From Archegozetes longisetosus (Eukaryota > Arthropoda > Arachnida > Sarcoptiformes > Trhypochthoniidae): a DNA stretch of 64,000 nt. Shown here one piece after another: positions 10,747 through 24,083 of this stretch. Each line of letters begins with the position of its first letter. Positions within the stretch are counted from its first letter, which is position 1. The notes under the pieces are model-generated. The model was not told the DNA's origin and made no database searches. It saw only the letters and a list, made by a program, of their open reading frames with translations. A program made the translations under genes and the position numbers. The stretch spans positions 7,709,855 through 7,773,854 of the forward strand of contig JAEMBT020000006.1 of assembly GCA_018873245.2 (NCBI GenBank), read 5' to 3'.

Positions 10747-13466
10747 TTATGAAATATCATATTTTTCAACTAAAAGTCTTGATTCTACAGCCCATTTGAC
10801 CTCTTCGTCGCTTTCATCATCTATTACTTCAGTGATCTTCGGAGAAAAGAAAAAATATAGAAAACTTCAATCACATGTTATCTGACTGCTTACTTTAATT
10901 GCAGCCAAATTGGACTCGGATTTAAAAGAACAACTAATTGGGAAGAATTCATCATTATTTAAAGTGGTGTTCAAATCAAAGTCAATAGTAGCCGAAGGAG
11001 ATTCCTGTGTAATAACTGAGATGTGCCACAAGAGGGTCCCTCTCTTCCATTCATAGTCACCTTCTGAACATTCGTTGACAATTGGTTGTGAGGCACAACT
11101 GCAACACAAAATTCGATAATTTTAAAATCAGATCAACTCTCAACCCATTGATTACTTACGGAATTGAAATAACAACTTCATTCAATGGTCTATTAACTTG
11201 TAGTTCTAAATTGCAGTTATTGCCATTAGGCCAAGCATTGATGACAAGCGGCGGCCAATCTTTTCCTGTAATGTGAAGGTTAGGTGTAACTTTATGGACT
11301 GATGTCACGAAAATAAGTTGCATTGAACTTACCTGTAGTGTTCATACGTCTATATTTAAGAACTCCAACACTTGAATTGACAGGAAAAGATTTTTGACGA
11401 AGAGTTATCAAGTTTTGCTGCTTGAATAGTTCTTTGTCAACGTTCGGATGTGTCTGAGTACAAATTATTAATAAATTTCTCATATCTAGTATCATTCTAT
11501 CGGATCTTGGAAATAAAAGCTTAGTTAAAACCTATATGCAATTTTCTGCTTTAGTAATTTTGATAAAAAGTTTATCTAAAAGCCAATGAATGAGAGTCTG
11601 ATTTTGAAGTTTCTATCAGTAAAGACTCATCCATAAGAGAGAACAATGAAAGAGGCGTTTGGTAAGGGTATTAATAGTCACATCGCTTGTATTGGGATTA
11701 TGTATTTAATTTTAAAGATCATCTTATTTAAACACTATTTTTGTAAAATTTATAATAAATGATAAAATGAATAAATTTAGTAATAAGGTGCCTAACGATT
11801 GTTGATCAGTGAATGTAATTATGGAGTTGTTAGAAACGATTCTTTTATTTGACTTAATCACCAAACATTACCAAACTTTTATTATGAAGACCCGATGTTT
11901 AAAGTGCAGTAAAAGAGACAATACCTGAATTTGAACATTTTCTGTGTCTTCACACTCAACACCAAACTTGACACGAGCGTATCGTTCTTGTTGTACAAGA
12001 ATTTGCATGACTCCACTCAATTCACACGATCGAACAAGTCCTCCATCACGAGACAGTTCACATTTTAGCCTTTCTTCAACTATTACACTAACAGGTTCTT
12101 CGGAAACCACTGCATTCGGTACTGTAACTGAATAAAAGAATGCGACAATTTTGAAAAATCAATCAATCAAACAGAAAGAACTCAATCAAACCTTCTTGTT
12201 TAAGTTCAGTGACCAACTGTTCTTCAGCTGCAGGCGAGAACAACGATTGTCCCGCACGAGAGCCCAATTTTAGTGCCTTTGAAGTGCCCTTTAAATGAAA
12301 ATCCAAACTAAATAGATGTATATTCAAGAGATAGGCCTAAAAGAATGAATACCTTTGGTCTGGTTATAGAGGGCACGGAACTGCTACCAATAGCTCGATC
12401 GCCAACACTGCTCTCTAGCTTGATCTCATTGATTCCACTCGATAAAGAATTAATAGTCGAACTACCAATTGGTTTGGCTCGTTCGTTTTGTTGTGTTCTT
12501 TGCATCTTACTCAATTCTTTTGCTTTTTCTCGCATCTTCTGTTTGGCTTCTCTTTCTTGAGTTTGTCTCACGGCTACAAACACTCTTTCCTCGTGTGAAT
12601 CCATCTCAATGAAAGTTCTGACTTGTGACATATTAACACTTTCGCGATAACCTTTTGAAAATCAATAATTAATAGCAATGATTGTACTAAATATTGAGTA
12701 TTCGAGTTCATACCCAGAGCCACAATTTCATCGAAAGCAAATATTAAAGTAAATGCATTGTCACTGATTGCCTGTTCATCTGATGAGCCTTTCGTTTGAG
12801 AGGATGTATATTCGTTTATAACCCGAACAAATAATCTATAATTAAGATATAAATGAAGTATCAAATAAAAATTGTGTTGACAAAATATTCGTAAATATTC
12901 AGCTTGAACTTATGTTTTGTATACCTTAGAGTTTCCAAGTCTTCTAAAATGTTAGATGTTTTCGTAGTGATAAGTACACAATACAATTTATCCATCAATG
13001 CTTGGTATACATAACGAACCTATCGATCAATTTGAGTATTTATTAGATTGCATAAAACTAAGTTTTTCAAAAAGCAATATAAAATAAGATATTCAAATTT
13101 GACAAATGTTAGACTCACTGTATCGGTTTCAATGAAGGTGTGCTGTTTGTCTTTTGTGATCAATTTAGTGAATGCTGTCAACAACCCTGTCAATCAAACA
13201 ATACTTAAGACTCGACATTCAAAACTCAAAAACTATAATAATTTGGCTGAATAAACAGTTTGGAAACTTATATAAAAGTGAACTCGATTAAATAATAAAC
13301 GAAACCTTCTATTCTCGATCGTGTCATTTCAACGAATTGTCGCGATAGCAATATCTTTCCATTTTGTTTGGAGACAACGCCAGACGCTAGTAATACCTGA
13401 AATTTAAATAACATTCAATAAGTTTGAATAATTGAAATATAAACAATTAATTAAAATCAATACCAT
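10747..13466 (-). CDS. ARCN1: coatomer subunit delta (delta-COP, archain)
   Basis: Subunit of the COPI coat that carries out Golgi-to-ER and intra-Golgi retrieval. Twelve exons: 13464-13466, 13306-13396, 13119-13186, 12925-13019, 12714-12835, 12353-12651, 12192-12288, 11925-12127, 11333-11453, 11160-11265, 10894-11098 and 10747-10836. They sum to exactly 500 codons (499 aa; vertebrate delta-COP is about 511). The N-terminal longin-like domain starts VLLASGVVSKQNGKILLSRQ and includes QHTFIETDTVRYVYQ and FDEIVALGYRESVNMSQVRT. A charged linker (MDSHEERVF, TQEREAKQKMREKAKELS) follows. The C-terminal mu-homology domain has LKCELSRDGGLVRSCELSG, QTHPNVDKELF, KSFPVNSSVGVLKYR and the ending VEKYDIS. 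The first intron falls directly after the ATG, so exon 1 contributes only the initiator methionine. The gene is divergent from ARID2. Confidence 0.96.
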
Positions 13467-15615
13467 AATTGAGTGCTTATTGATGTAGAGCCACGTCAGC
13501 CAACACTTGATTACTGTTTTGCAAATTAACCACAAATTAATTACAAATGCAATCGATTTTAAATCAACAGAAAAATCTTATTTACCAAAAACAAGATAAT
13601 TAAGAATAATCCGAACGAACCGGTATTTTATTTGATTTAATATGCCGAGTAATTTAATTAGATTATCAGAATTAGTTTCAATACAAAACAAACTGTTTTC
13701 ACTCGAACGTGAATGATAGCAATGTTAGCAATGCAATCATCGAATAGAGATGTGAGCCGTCTTTTAGTCTACCAGCAATTCAACGACAAAATTGCTTCTC
13801 TATTTCACATCTTTTAATCATTTTTTACAATTAATTAACAGCCATTTAGATCTGATTAATTATTTAAAAGATTGAGATATCTATTGAAAAGCTTTCAGAT
13901 AATATCAGTATTCAGAGAAAAGACTTAAATGTATTAAATGTTGGGTAACTAAGGCAAAGGTCTGAACAAAACTTAGGCAAGATAGTTTAAAATTGAGAAC
14001 AGTTGAAAAATAATATTTCAATTGATTGCAATATGTTGTAAATATAATTTTGAAGTTATTGCCAACTTTTAATTATTTATTGACAGATGATATCAAACAA
14101 ATAATTTGAAATAACATTATAAATAAGTAGAATGGAATAAACCTTGTTTTAGGAACAGATTTAGGTCTCTATAAATAACCGTTGAAACAACTAGTCAAAT
14201 TATTTCAATTCAAATTGAGTTAATTATAGTGAAATATACCATGAAATACAAATATTGAGCAAGTTGAAGAATAATAAAAATTCGGTAGAGTTAGAAAGCG
14301 CAAAAAAAGATATATGTTTTAGAAATGAAAGTAACAAAGCGGAAAAAAGATGTGGAGCTCTATAAATGGGTGTCTCTCTCTTTATAGTTGGTGCTATAGT
14401 CTCTACACATATCGCCATTATGAGTGATAGAAATGATAGAAAAGTATAGAAATGGTATAGAAATAGTCTATATTTGTATTAAGCATTAGTTATATAGAAA
14501 ATTATTGACCGCTCTCTCACTCCTCACTCGTCAGTGCTTTGATCACAAAGAAGACTAAGTTTTACGAGTGCTATATTGTACTGAGAACATATCTCGTCCT
14601 CGTTTTTTGGCAGTCAGTTAACTGTCGATCGACTCGCGTCTGATAGCATTCACCGCAATATCGCGTCTGTGGTTGTGGTCCACAAAACGACGTGATTCAA
14701 GGTTTGCATCAGAAAGAAGTGCAAAACATAACACGAGTTCAATAGAGCACTAATAGATCGCATATCAAAACGTCAGCTCAAAACACGCGCTTAACTGACC
14801 ATCAAATCAATTGTGTTTCTAACTATTGTCTTCGTGAATACCGTCGACCAATCTCATTGTCTTATTACCGCTAAACACATCGTGCTTTGTCATCAAATCT
14901 TGGCTTATATTAGAAGTGCATTTATTACCATTTGACCGCTTATTAGTATTTAATAATAATAGTCGTTATTATTATGAATACTTTTAATTGAGCCAAAAGT
15001 GTCCGAAGTGTACGATATGTTGATTTAGTTTATTAAAAGTAAGTTACAATTTATTTATTAATATCAATATCAATATGAATATAGCTATTAATCGGAATTA
15101 TTTCCTCGAAATCTATACACAATTTATAAGCATTAAATGTGAAATAAATTCCTTTAATTCATATTACTATATGTCTTACAACTATTAATGTTTGTAAATA
15201 AAAGTATTTACTGTCAGAATATACCGATATTTACAAACAATTATTATCATTATTTACATCAATATTGGTTTCAATGACACGACGATTGGCTTCGATTTGA
15301 TAGACTTATTAACGCATCTAATCGTTTTTGTCATAATTTATCTGAAATCAAGTATCGATAGTTTTGATACAATTTAACTAAAATTACATTTCATAAAAGC
15401 ATTTATTGATAATTTCAATACAAGATAATCATGAAACAAATTTATTAATAGGTTTAAGTTGAACATTCAAATGTTGTTACTGTCTCATGAATTGGTTACG
15501 AAGTTAAGACCTATTATTAATCACATTTAAAGTTTCAAAAGAGTACATAAATGTTGGCATTTGATGGTAATTGTGGCTCATTTATTGTAATAATTGGTTT
15601 ACATCATCCGAGTTG
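13467..15615. other. divergent ARCN1/ARID2 intergenic region
   Basis: About 2.1 kb between the ARCN1 start (leftward) and the ARID2 start (rightward). The left part (to about 14500) is AT-rich and featureless. A more GC-balanced block follows at about 14500-15038. The short minus-strand frame at 14224-14418 does not look like a protein. Confidence 0.5.
14510..15038 (+). promoter_or_regulatory. probable promoter and 5' UTR exon of ARID2
   Basis: A block of mixed base composition starts with CT-rich sequence (GACCGCTCTCTCACTCCTCA) and an Inr-like TCAGT near 14530. It ends in a strong donor, AAAA/GTAAGT, at 15039. With no open frame through it, it reads as a non-coding first exon spliced to the ATG exon near 15600. 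The exact start and the acceptor are not certain. Confidence 0.45.
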
Positions 15616-18600
15616 ATGATGGGCTCTAAGAGTGATCAATTTGTTCAAGATTTGGTTCAGTTCTATCGCAATCGAGGCTCTCATAAGTAAGCCTTAATAA
15701 TAAGAAAATCTCAATGAATTGACCATTCACTGATTTGTTTAATCTGTCAATAAATAGTATACAATCGCAACAATTTGTCGCTCGACTGAATGGGAAAATA
15801 GTTAATCTATCAGAACTTTATACCTATGTTCTTGAAAGTGGAGGAAGTTTTAAAGTAAATCAATTCAATCTTTGGGATGATATCTATTGTAAACTTTTCA
15901 AGTAAGTTAGCCATCAATCTTGAAATTGAATATTCAATATTGACAAAATCGATACTATTGAAAATTATTGATTAATTTGTTTTAACAGAACTTCAGTCAG
16001 TGGTGCAAACATTTCTGTTGCATTGCGTCAAATCTATTCTCGTTATCTGTTGCCGTATGAGAAAGCATTTAGTTCTAACTTTGGCAATGATTTATTAGAC
16101 GACGATGAAGACGAAAGGTTTGTGATAAGCAGAGAATTATCGACTGAAATAATTGATAAGTAAAATTTTGAATTTCAGTAACTTTTCGTTCAATTCGAGT
16201 CATAATCATTCGTTTACTTCACAAACATCAAGTTTTCCGATAACTCCATATTCACAATACCAACAGATTCCTTCTACTAGTGTTCAGGATAATGTTAAAC
16301 CAATTGATAAGTTGTTTTGTTCTCTATTGAGTGGATTGCCGAACGAATTGGATTTTGCTTTGAAAGTATCGACAATACTCATTAACTCGAACCGATTTGA
16401 TTGGTCTTCAGATTCGAGATTCATAAATTTGCTTCTGGAGTCTTCTAAACATTACTGTTGTATTTGTCATGAAGAAGGCAATGAAATAGATAACAATAGT
16501 GATGTTATTAGTGTTGAAAATGAAAGTCATTGGAATGGTATTGTCGAGAGTGAGGAACAATACAAAACTTGTAATTGCTATCTAAGATTTTGGTACCAAT
16601 GTTGTACTAATGAACAAGTGCTTGAGTTAGTGTTCGGTCCGACAAACTCAAAAATGGAAGAAATACCTTCACAACTATTTTCTACAATGCAGCAGCGAAT
16701 TAGACTAATCGCTGATATCATAAGAAACCTGTCGTTCACTTATGAATGTCAAGAACCAGAAAGTGCTTCAGGCCTTGGTTCGGGACCGGGCGCGGCAACA
16801 ACTAATATGTTGAAGTTTTTGTTGCTTCTGATGATGTGCGACGAGCCATCATTTAACAATATAGCTCTCGATGTATTATCCAACATTGCGCCATCAGTGG
16901 CCCTCATTCATGAAGACAGTGAATATAACCTTATACAGCAATTCATTCACCGACATTGTATTCAGATAGCAATGACCAGCAATAATATTCATTGCGTTAG
17001 TCGATGCTTAGAAATCGTCTCCAGATTGTTATCATCTAGTGTCGAGGAATTGAATTCCATTTTAGAATCATATCTTAACGATTATGAGGTATTTATCATT
17101 TATTTTATTCATTTTTTCTTTTTTAAGTCATTGTCGTTTATTGAAAATTGCAAAAATATACTAATTAATTCACTAATCGTTTCCTCGAGCCCTGATTAAT
17201 AGTCAGATTAAACATATTTAATGAGTATTTTGACAAAAAATGAAATCAGAATTAAGTAAAAACATGCTCATTTCTTGAAGTTTCTTTTTGTTTAATTAAA
17301 TCTTCATATGGGACAGTGATAGTAGCTCTAGATTGCTAGGTTTACTTGAGAAAATATTTAACATTTAGGCTTGTATTTTACTGTGTGGTTGTAATTTCAA
17401 TTGAGTCACTTCCACAATTGAGTATAAGTTGACATTTTTCACAAGTCTTCACGACCTAAGAGCTCATCTCTAACATAGGTTCAGATTATCGTTTTCCATA
17501 TTAAACTTTTGACTATTTGTCATTTATATTTGGTGTGATATTTGGGAATTTTTCTAGTTTATAAGTATCTAAGTATTAAGTTATTTCAAACTGAATAAAA
17601 ACAAGTGTTTCCCAAATAATTGATTTAAGAAGGTTTTTTGAGTCGGAAAAGTTGAATGCGTTTTCCATTCCCGCTCAACATAGATTTTGAAAGTTATCTT
17701 TGAACCCAAATCATGTTTATTGAGGGCAGAAAATACTCGACATGCATTACTGACAAGTCAGAGCTAGTGAGTCGGCTTCACCTAAACTTTTCAATTGAGT
17801 AGAACTAACCGTTTTGACAAACCTAGATTCAGGACTTTCACAAATTTCTCCAATTACAACTACATAGTTGCACGTACGAGGGGTTCACCACTTGTCGCAA
17901 ATATTTTCACGTTTTAAGTTTGTTTTTGCTGGACTGCATGTCTCGATCACTATTTCTCGGTATTATGAGACAACAAAAATATTTTCTCTTATACTCATTT
18001 TTCCCTTATTCTAAGTTCTTTACCTAAATTAATGGTCCATATTTCTAGCATTTACGAGTCTCGACTTTAAATTTTCTAAATGCATCGAATTTACTGTTTT
18101 ATGTGCATCGACTGCTAAAATATATTGTATAATTTGATCACTTGTTCAAAGTTACGAAGCTTATAGAAGATATAATTTGTTGAATAAATTCAAATTAAAT
18201 TGGATGCATCTTTATGGGGCACTCATGCCTATTGTGATAAATAGTTAAAAAATCAATAGAAAAAGCGATTATGCATAATATTTATTCTTGTATTATATTT
18301 ACTCCAGTTGATAATTACTGACAATTCTAATCGATTTTGTTAATAAGCAATATTTTTTTATTGTTACCAATGAGATAAATGAACGATCTCTCAAAGGTTT
18401 ATAAAAGAAGAGTTTAGAAAAGTAGATTGATTAGAAGACAAGTTTTTAAAGCTAACTACCAATGTGATTGGATAGCATTTCGTATTCATAAGTGTAGTTC
18501 AGAGTAAACATTTTTGTGTCATTCATCCTTACACTATCTATATATTGGATAAAACAGCCGGAAAAACTTCTATGCGTAGTTTGATCTTTCCTTATCTCTT

Positions 18601-21600
18601 CTTTTAAGTCAGAGCATTATAACCATTGTTTCAAATAACACTCTGATATTCTAGTCCAATAAAAACCGTTTTCTCTATTTTTATCAGATTTTACTTTATT
18701 CTCTTAATTACAATATTTCAGCTAAGCTTAACTTTTTACTTCTCTTAAACTAAAACTGACTTAATTTATTGTAATCGACAGCTTTTTAACTCAGAGCATT
18801 TCAATTTCTATATTGCATCAAACCAACTTCAATAGTTATTTACTCGTTGAATCAGTTTTTAAGCACCTATTATCTTACAAATTATTTGAGTACCGAAAAC
18901 AGTTACTATTCAAAACAAAAGTTACCATCCAGTTTTCAATTATCCTTGTCACTGAGTGGCAGAAACTTTCCCAAAATGAAACCACCAGCCCCTATTTTCA
19001 TATTTGATCTCTGATTTCAGCTCAACTTTATCATCAAATCAAATATTTTTTAGCTTAAGAGCTTGAATAAGAATGGAAGTATTATTGAAAATTTCAGCGT
19101 TTGCGTGAAACCGAGGCATAGTTTAAACTTAGCCAAATATATATATGAAACAAAAAAAGTTGCATACCATCTCATTAAGTACTGTGCGCACTGCAATATA
19201 CTTGAACTTGACTGAAGACTCAAAATTTGATTATCGAAATATTAAACGTTTTAACTTTATTTGATAGGTATTTGTTCGCATAACTCAATTGATGACCTGT
19301 CAGTACGACATAACTTTGTTGTTGGCTATATTAGAATTTTGTTTGGCTGTATCTGAACAAAAGCCTCACATGTTGATCAATAACGAGAATAAATATCTCA
19401 TAAGTAAGTATTAAGTGCTAAATACAGGTTGATTTGTTAAAGTAAATCTAACTTATTTCCAATAGAAATATTGCTGACTCTTCTCAATTGTGAGGCGTCT
19501 CAACACTTTACAACATCTGCTTTAAAACGAATGAAAATAATTGATGATCGACCGCGATCTCAAATCAATCCAATAACTGAAACTAATTCAAACCAACAAC
19601 CAGTTTCGACCCAAAACGTAAATTCTCAGAACGCAATATCTCAATCAAATAGTATTGATAACGAAACGTTTGCATTGAATTGGTTGAGAACGACATACGA
19701 GCCGACGACAACTATTGTGACACAATCTCAATCACTGAAAGCATCAGACTTGTACGCGGATTATGTTAAATATTGTTGTCGAAGTTCGCGTCGGAACGTG
19801 ATCGCAGCTCAATCCTTTTCGCAGCTAATAAAAAGATGCTTCCCTTCATGTAGTATTACCAATAACAATACAATAATCGAAGGCATAGTCGCAAAGCCTA
19901 CCACTACAACACAAACCAAAAGTAATCAAATGCCGACATCACACTTGATGTCACCCATTCTTAAGGCACACCTAAGCGCTCCTCCAAAGAATAGCAACAC
20001 TCCTACACCTACGACTAATACAAATAGTAATAACACGATCAGTAATAATCCAAATAATAGTATGACCAATAGCAGCACATCGTCTTCAACACTGACTTCA
20101 ACTGTAATACCGATCACAACTTCAATTCCAGTTCCCACAACCAATACTTCGACGCTGATTAAGAGCCTTTTGGCAAATAAGCTGAGAAGTAATGCTACCG
20201 TTTCTACGACTGCAATCACCACAACTAAGTCAACAGTAAATACGAATATTAGCACGAATAGCACACCAATTATAACAACAATCACAACAACGCCGACAGC
20301 GACACCGACAGCGATACCCATAACAGCATCTAATGCTGGTACGAGTGAATCCAATTGTGAACCCTTAGCGATGTCTTCAATACAGCTTTCATCTGCAATA
20401 ACAATAACGCCTTCCATTAGTTCGACCCCAACTTATACAGTAGTTAGTAGTTCAAATACGACAATACCTACACAAACAGTGCAACCACCACCACAACAGT
20501 TTTTACTCGTGCGCACTATAATTGCATCTCCTGGTCAGCAGCAGCCGGGATGCACTGGTTTGACAACTACTGGGACTCCAGTCAGGCTTATATTACCTGC
20601 AAGTATGTTGACACAGCAAAGGCTAAGCAATCCTACGGTTAACGGCATTTCAACCACTCCTACGCCTTTAAATAATGTGACAATAAGTGCTGCGAGTAAT
20701 AACAATACTAGTAACAGTGTGACCAATATTACATCAAATACATCGTCAGCTGACTTGTTTTTGAAGACTGTATTGTCAGGTTCTAACAGCTCGAACTCAG
20801 TTCCAGTCACACCAATAAGAAGTAATGTTAAATCATCGCCTCTCTTGAATGTGTTGCTAGATAAGGGCAAATTGCCAGACTTTACCACATCTACTGTCAT
20901 CAACAATCAAGTGAGTGCTAATACATTTGGGTCTGTGACAAACACAGCAACTCTAATGCAACCGCAGGCACCAAAAATGTTTATATTGACGACTAAATCG
21001 CCGCTCGCCATCAAAAGCTTACCGACGTTGCAAACTCAAAACCAGTCGACACCACAAACGACACAGTGTCTACAACAGCAACAATTGTCGCCAATCTGTA
21101 CTCCTATGCAGCCACAGAACTCAGTTCAGTCATCTGTTCAAACTTCATCTGCATTTATAGCCAATACAACAATCGCTAATTTAACGGTTACTACATTTTC
21201 GGCAACACCGACTACCAGCACAATCAATCATTCAAAACCTATACCAAAAAATTCTATAACTCCTGCAATAAATGGCGAACTCGGCTCTCCTGTTAACACA
21301 GTTAACACTGTCAATACAGTGAATGCTGTCAATACAGTGAATGCTGTCAATACAGTAAATGCTGTCAATACAGTAAATGCTGTCAATACTGGAACTATCT
21401 TTAAGACTAGTTCACTCAATGCAATCAACACAATACCTGCAAGTGATTTGTCTTCGATTAAAGACATCAAGAAAGCAGTCGATGACGCGACAAAACTAAT
21501 ATCGAAAAGACGAAACGAAGAAGAAAGTATTAATTCAAATAAGAAGATGAAGATTAATTCTGTGTTAACAATCCCTTCGTGTACAGTTTCACCACAAAAT

Positions 21601-22748
21601 TCTATAAACCATGACTCGAATTCTAGCGTTAATTCTGACACAAATTCGAATGTTAACACTAATATTAATAGCAACATTAATCCTCAACAACAAGTATTAA
21701 CTAAAACTTCCACCTTACTCACCACTGTAACAACTACATCAATGCCCACCTCTATTAATATACCAAATGCTATTTCTAACACCAATACTAATAACAACAG
21801 CAACAACAACTATAATAATGGCACTAATACAAGTAACAGTAATAATAATAATGATAATAAAACCAACAATCCAAATTGTGATTATGAGTGTCAATGGGAT
21901 GATTGTAAAAGGTGAGTTCAAATAAGCCAATAATAAGATCATCATATATATTTTAAATTAAATTTTGTTTATATAGAACATTTGGACGCGCAGCCGAAGT
22001 ATTCTTACATGTACACAATCACCACATAATGCCGTCAACATTCCCTGATGTAATGACATGTCTGTGGGGCGGACAAGAAGGTACAGGTCCAGGATGTCTA
22101 TCAAAGAGACCAAAGCTATCTTTGTTGACACATCTTTTGGTAAGTTGAAAAACACTTGATTATCTATAACGCGGTTACTAAATTTATTGATAATTTCATA
22201 GGATTTTCATTGCAACCCAACTGTATTAAAACAAGATTCTCTTCGGAGGAAACAATTGGCTTCAGTCGGATCGACTTCAATCCCTATCATACAACAGCCT
22301 CCGGCACATCCGGGTTACGCACATAACGCAGCACTACTTGCTATTAGAAGACACGCCACTAATTATGTCGTAAGTCTATCGTAGATCTGTATTTGATTCC
22401 AAACTAGTATTAATTAATGAATGTCTAATTGTAAGGAACCGCCAACGTTGCCGCCAATTACAAAACTGACGCCTTTGACTGTAAGCATCCGATTAACAGC
22501 TGCGCTAATTTTGAGAAATTTGGCACAACATTCGTCTTTTGTGAAGCGGTAATTATTCTTTCTATTTAAAAATAACTGAACAATAATTAGAGAAAAGTGT
22601 ATTGAATCTAATGACTGAATTTTTCTATGATAGAACTCTTGAGTGTTTCGAAACATATTTGTGTGAATTATGTATGTCTGATGGAAGGGATGAGTCGCGA
22701 ACAATTGCCCAGTGTTTGGCTGTGATTACTGATAAAAAAATGAACTAA
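15616..22748 (+). CDS. ARID2: ARID2/Bap170, PBAF chromatin-remodelling subunit
   Basis: Signature subunit of the PBAF form of SWI/SNF; a nuclear DNA-binding protein. Ten exons: 15616-15686, 15758-15901, 15989-16117, 16179-17088, 19268-19403, 19466-21911, 21977-22139, 22202-22369, 22436-22548 and 22634-22748. They give 1465 codons exactly. Domains: ARID at about residues 4-110 (DQFVQDLVQFYRNRGS, LYTYVLESGGSFKV, LRQIYSRYLLPYEKAF); an armadillo-like region starting with LLSGLPNELDFALKV near 164, which is nearly identical to vertebrate ARID2; an RFX-type winged helix at about 530-600 (FALNWLRTTYEP, YADYVKYCCRSSRRNVI, LIKRCFPS); a long Thr/Asn/Ser/Gln-rich low-complexity region; and two C2H2-type fingers at about 1270-1336 (YECQWDDCKR...HNHH; CLWGG...HLLDFHC). 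The C-terminal SIRLTAALILRNLA block matches the family tail. At 1464 aa it is shorter than human ARID2 (about 1835). One intron is 2.2 kb; the others are under 100 nt. Confidence 0.95.
17089..19267 (+). other. 2.2-kb intron of ARID2
   Basis: The only long intron in the gene, bounded by GAG/GTATTT and TTGATAG/GTATTT; it splits the armadillo-like region. I see no nested gene and no clear transposon. Short frames such as 18813-19007 have AT-driven composition and no start context. Confidence 0.7.
21296..21395 (+). repeat. in-frame 9/18-bp minisatellite in ARID2
   Basis: Tandem units of GTCAATACAGTGAATGCT (18 bp, itself two 9-bp halves) encode alternating Asn-Thr-Val and Asn-Ala-Val. About four full 18-bp units are preceded by degenerate 9-bp units. 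The unit length keeps the frame open. Confidence 0.9.
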
Positions 22749-23039
22749 ATTTTATTACATGATTGGCAACAAAGACTACTTTATAGAAGAGTTGAGTCTC
22801 AAATTTTGGTCACTTTTTGACTGACGAACTTTTATCTGAATTGTTGCATATTCTTGTAGCCCATCAGGAGTTAATGTGAATCTCCATCATCTTCATTACC
22901 ATTAACTGTTATTTAATTTAAAGATAGCAAAAATCTTTTGTCATTTTATAAATAAATTAATTACAAAATAAATTTTTAATGAAAATTAAATTATTGACAA
23001 AAACAAACAAATGATACTTTATTATTAATAAATAATAAA

Positions 23040-24083
23040 CTATTGATTGATTTTATAATTTGTCTGTAAATGTTCAAAAATAATAGCATTTAGGTCTTGT
23101 AGACCTACACTTAAAATATTGTAAAAATCTGCTGGACACTCTCTACCAATGCCTAAATGAAGTGCAATCTCTTTTTGTAAGTCAACCACTTTTTCAAATA
23201 TATGCCACGGAAGCGGTTGTGGAAGTATTCTACACACATTTATGTAATCAATCACTGAATTTAAATAGTTTGGATCGTTCAAATCATTCAACAACCGATT
23301 TGAACTGCTCAACTCAATGCTGGCATTAGTTTCATCACTACTTTGATTAGAATCAATTCTATCGAAATTGTTATTATTGATATTATTATTACTATTACTA
23401 TTACTATTTTCATTGCCAGTTTCTCTCATTCCGTTTAGACTAATATCACTACTATTTCGATATTGATAGTTAATCGAAGTTTTGGCCACCATTTGATTGT
23501 TCATGTGATCAGAATTGTTAACAATGTCATCAGTTGATTGCCGACTTTTTTGATGGACTTTCTTCTGGTGCCTTTTCAAAGTGGAGCCATCGTTGAAACC
23601 AATGTGACAGACATCACATTTATACTGTCGATTATTATCGTGAATCTTCATATGTCGAATCAAATCACATCTATATTTGAATGTATTGCCGCACTTATGA
23701 CACAAACATGTCTTAGTGTTATTATGAGATAATAAATGCGATTTTAAGTAAGATTTTTGAGCAAACAGTCGACCGCAAATTTTACAAACTATTGTCTTGC
23801 CATTGATTTGACTGTCATTCTGATGAAGCTTCTGATGTTTCTGATAATTAGATGATTGACGAAAAGTTTTGCCACACTTCGCACATTGAAAGGGTTTGCA
23901 ATTGGTGTGAATATATTTGTGTTCGTTGAGCGAAAGCTGTCGAGTGAATACTCGTTTACAAATATCGCATTCAAAAATATTACTTTTATTTTTAACTGAA
24001 TTCGATAATGTCTCGGTTAATTGCTCGCTATTGGTCACCAAAACTTCATCAAATTCTTGTCCATCGGTATCGGCATTAGGCAT
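23040..24083 (-). CDS. five-finger C2H2 zinc-finger protein
   Basis: Single-exon gene of 347 aa with ATG at 24083; probably a nuclear DNA-binding protein. Five consecutive C2H2 fingers occupy about residues 38-182: FECDICKRVFTRQ...HKYIH, FQCAKCGKTFRQS...HQKLH, IVCKICGRLFAQK...HLLSH, CLCHKCGNTFKYR...HMKIH and YKCDVCHIGFNDG...HQKKVH. The linkers only loosely resemble TGEKP. The acidic N-terminus has no KRAB, BTB or ZAD domain. After an Asn/Ser-rich spacer, the C-terminus has a conserved-looking helical segment (PWHIFEKVVDLQKEIALHLG) that I cannot assign. The gene converges on ARID2, with 291 bp between stop codons. No orthology is claimed. Confidence 0.9.
   Translation of the reverse strand: MPNADTDGQEFDEVLVTNSEQLTETLSNSVKNKSNIFECDICKRVFTRQLSLNEHKYIHTNCKPFQCAKCGKTFRQSSNYQKHQKLHQNDSQINGKTIVCKICGRLFAQKSYLKSHLLSHNNTKTCLCHKCGNTFKYRCDLIRHMKIHDNNRQYKCDVCHIGFNDGSTLKRHQKKVHQKSRQSTDDIVNNSDHMNNQMVAKTSINYQYRNSSDISLNGMRETGNENSNSNSNNNINNNNFDRIDSNQSSDETNASIELSSSNRLLNDLNDPNYLNSVIDYINVCRILPQPLPWHIFEKVVDLQKEIALHLGIGRECPADFYNILSVGLQDLNAIIFEHLQTNYKINQ

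Noticed and set aside
19926-21945. Minus frames rich in Val/Ile/Leu opposite ARID2
   Set aside because: Antisense of Thr/Asn/Ser codons gives artificial hydrophobic frames.
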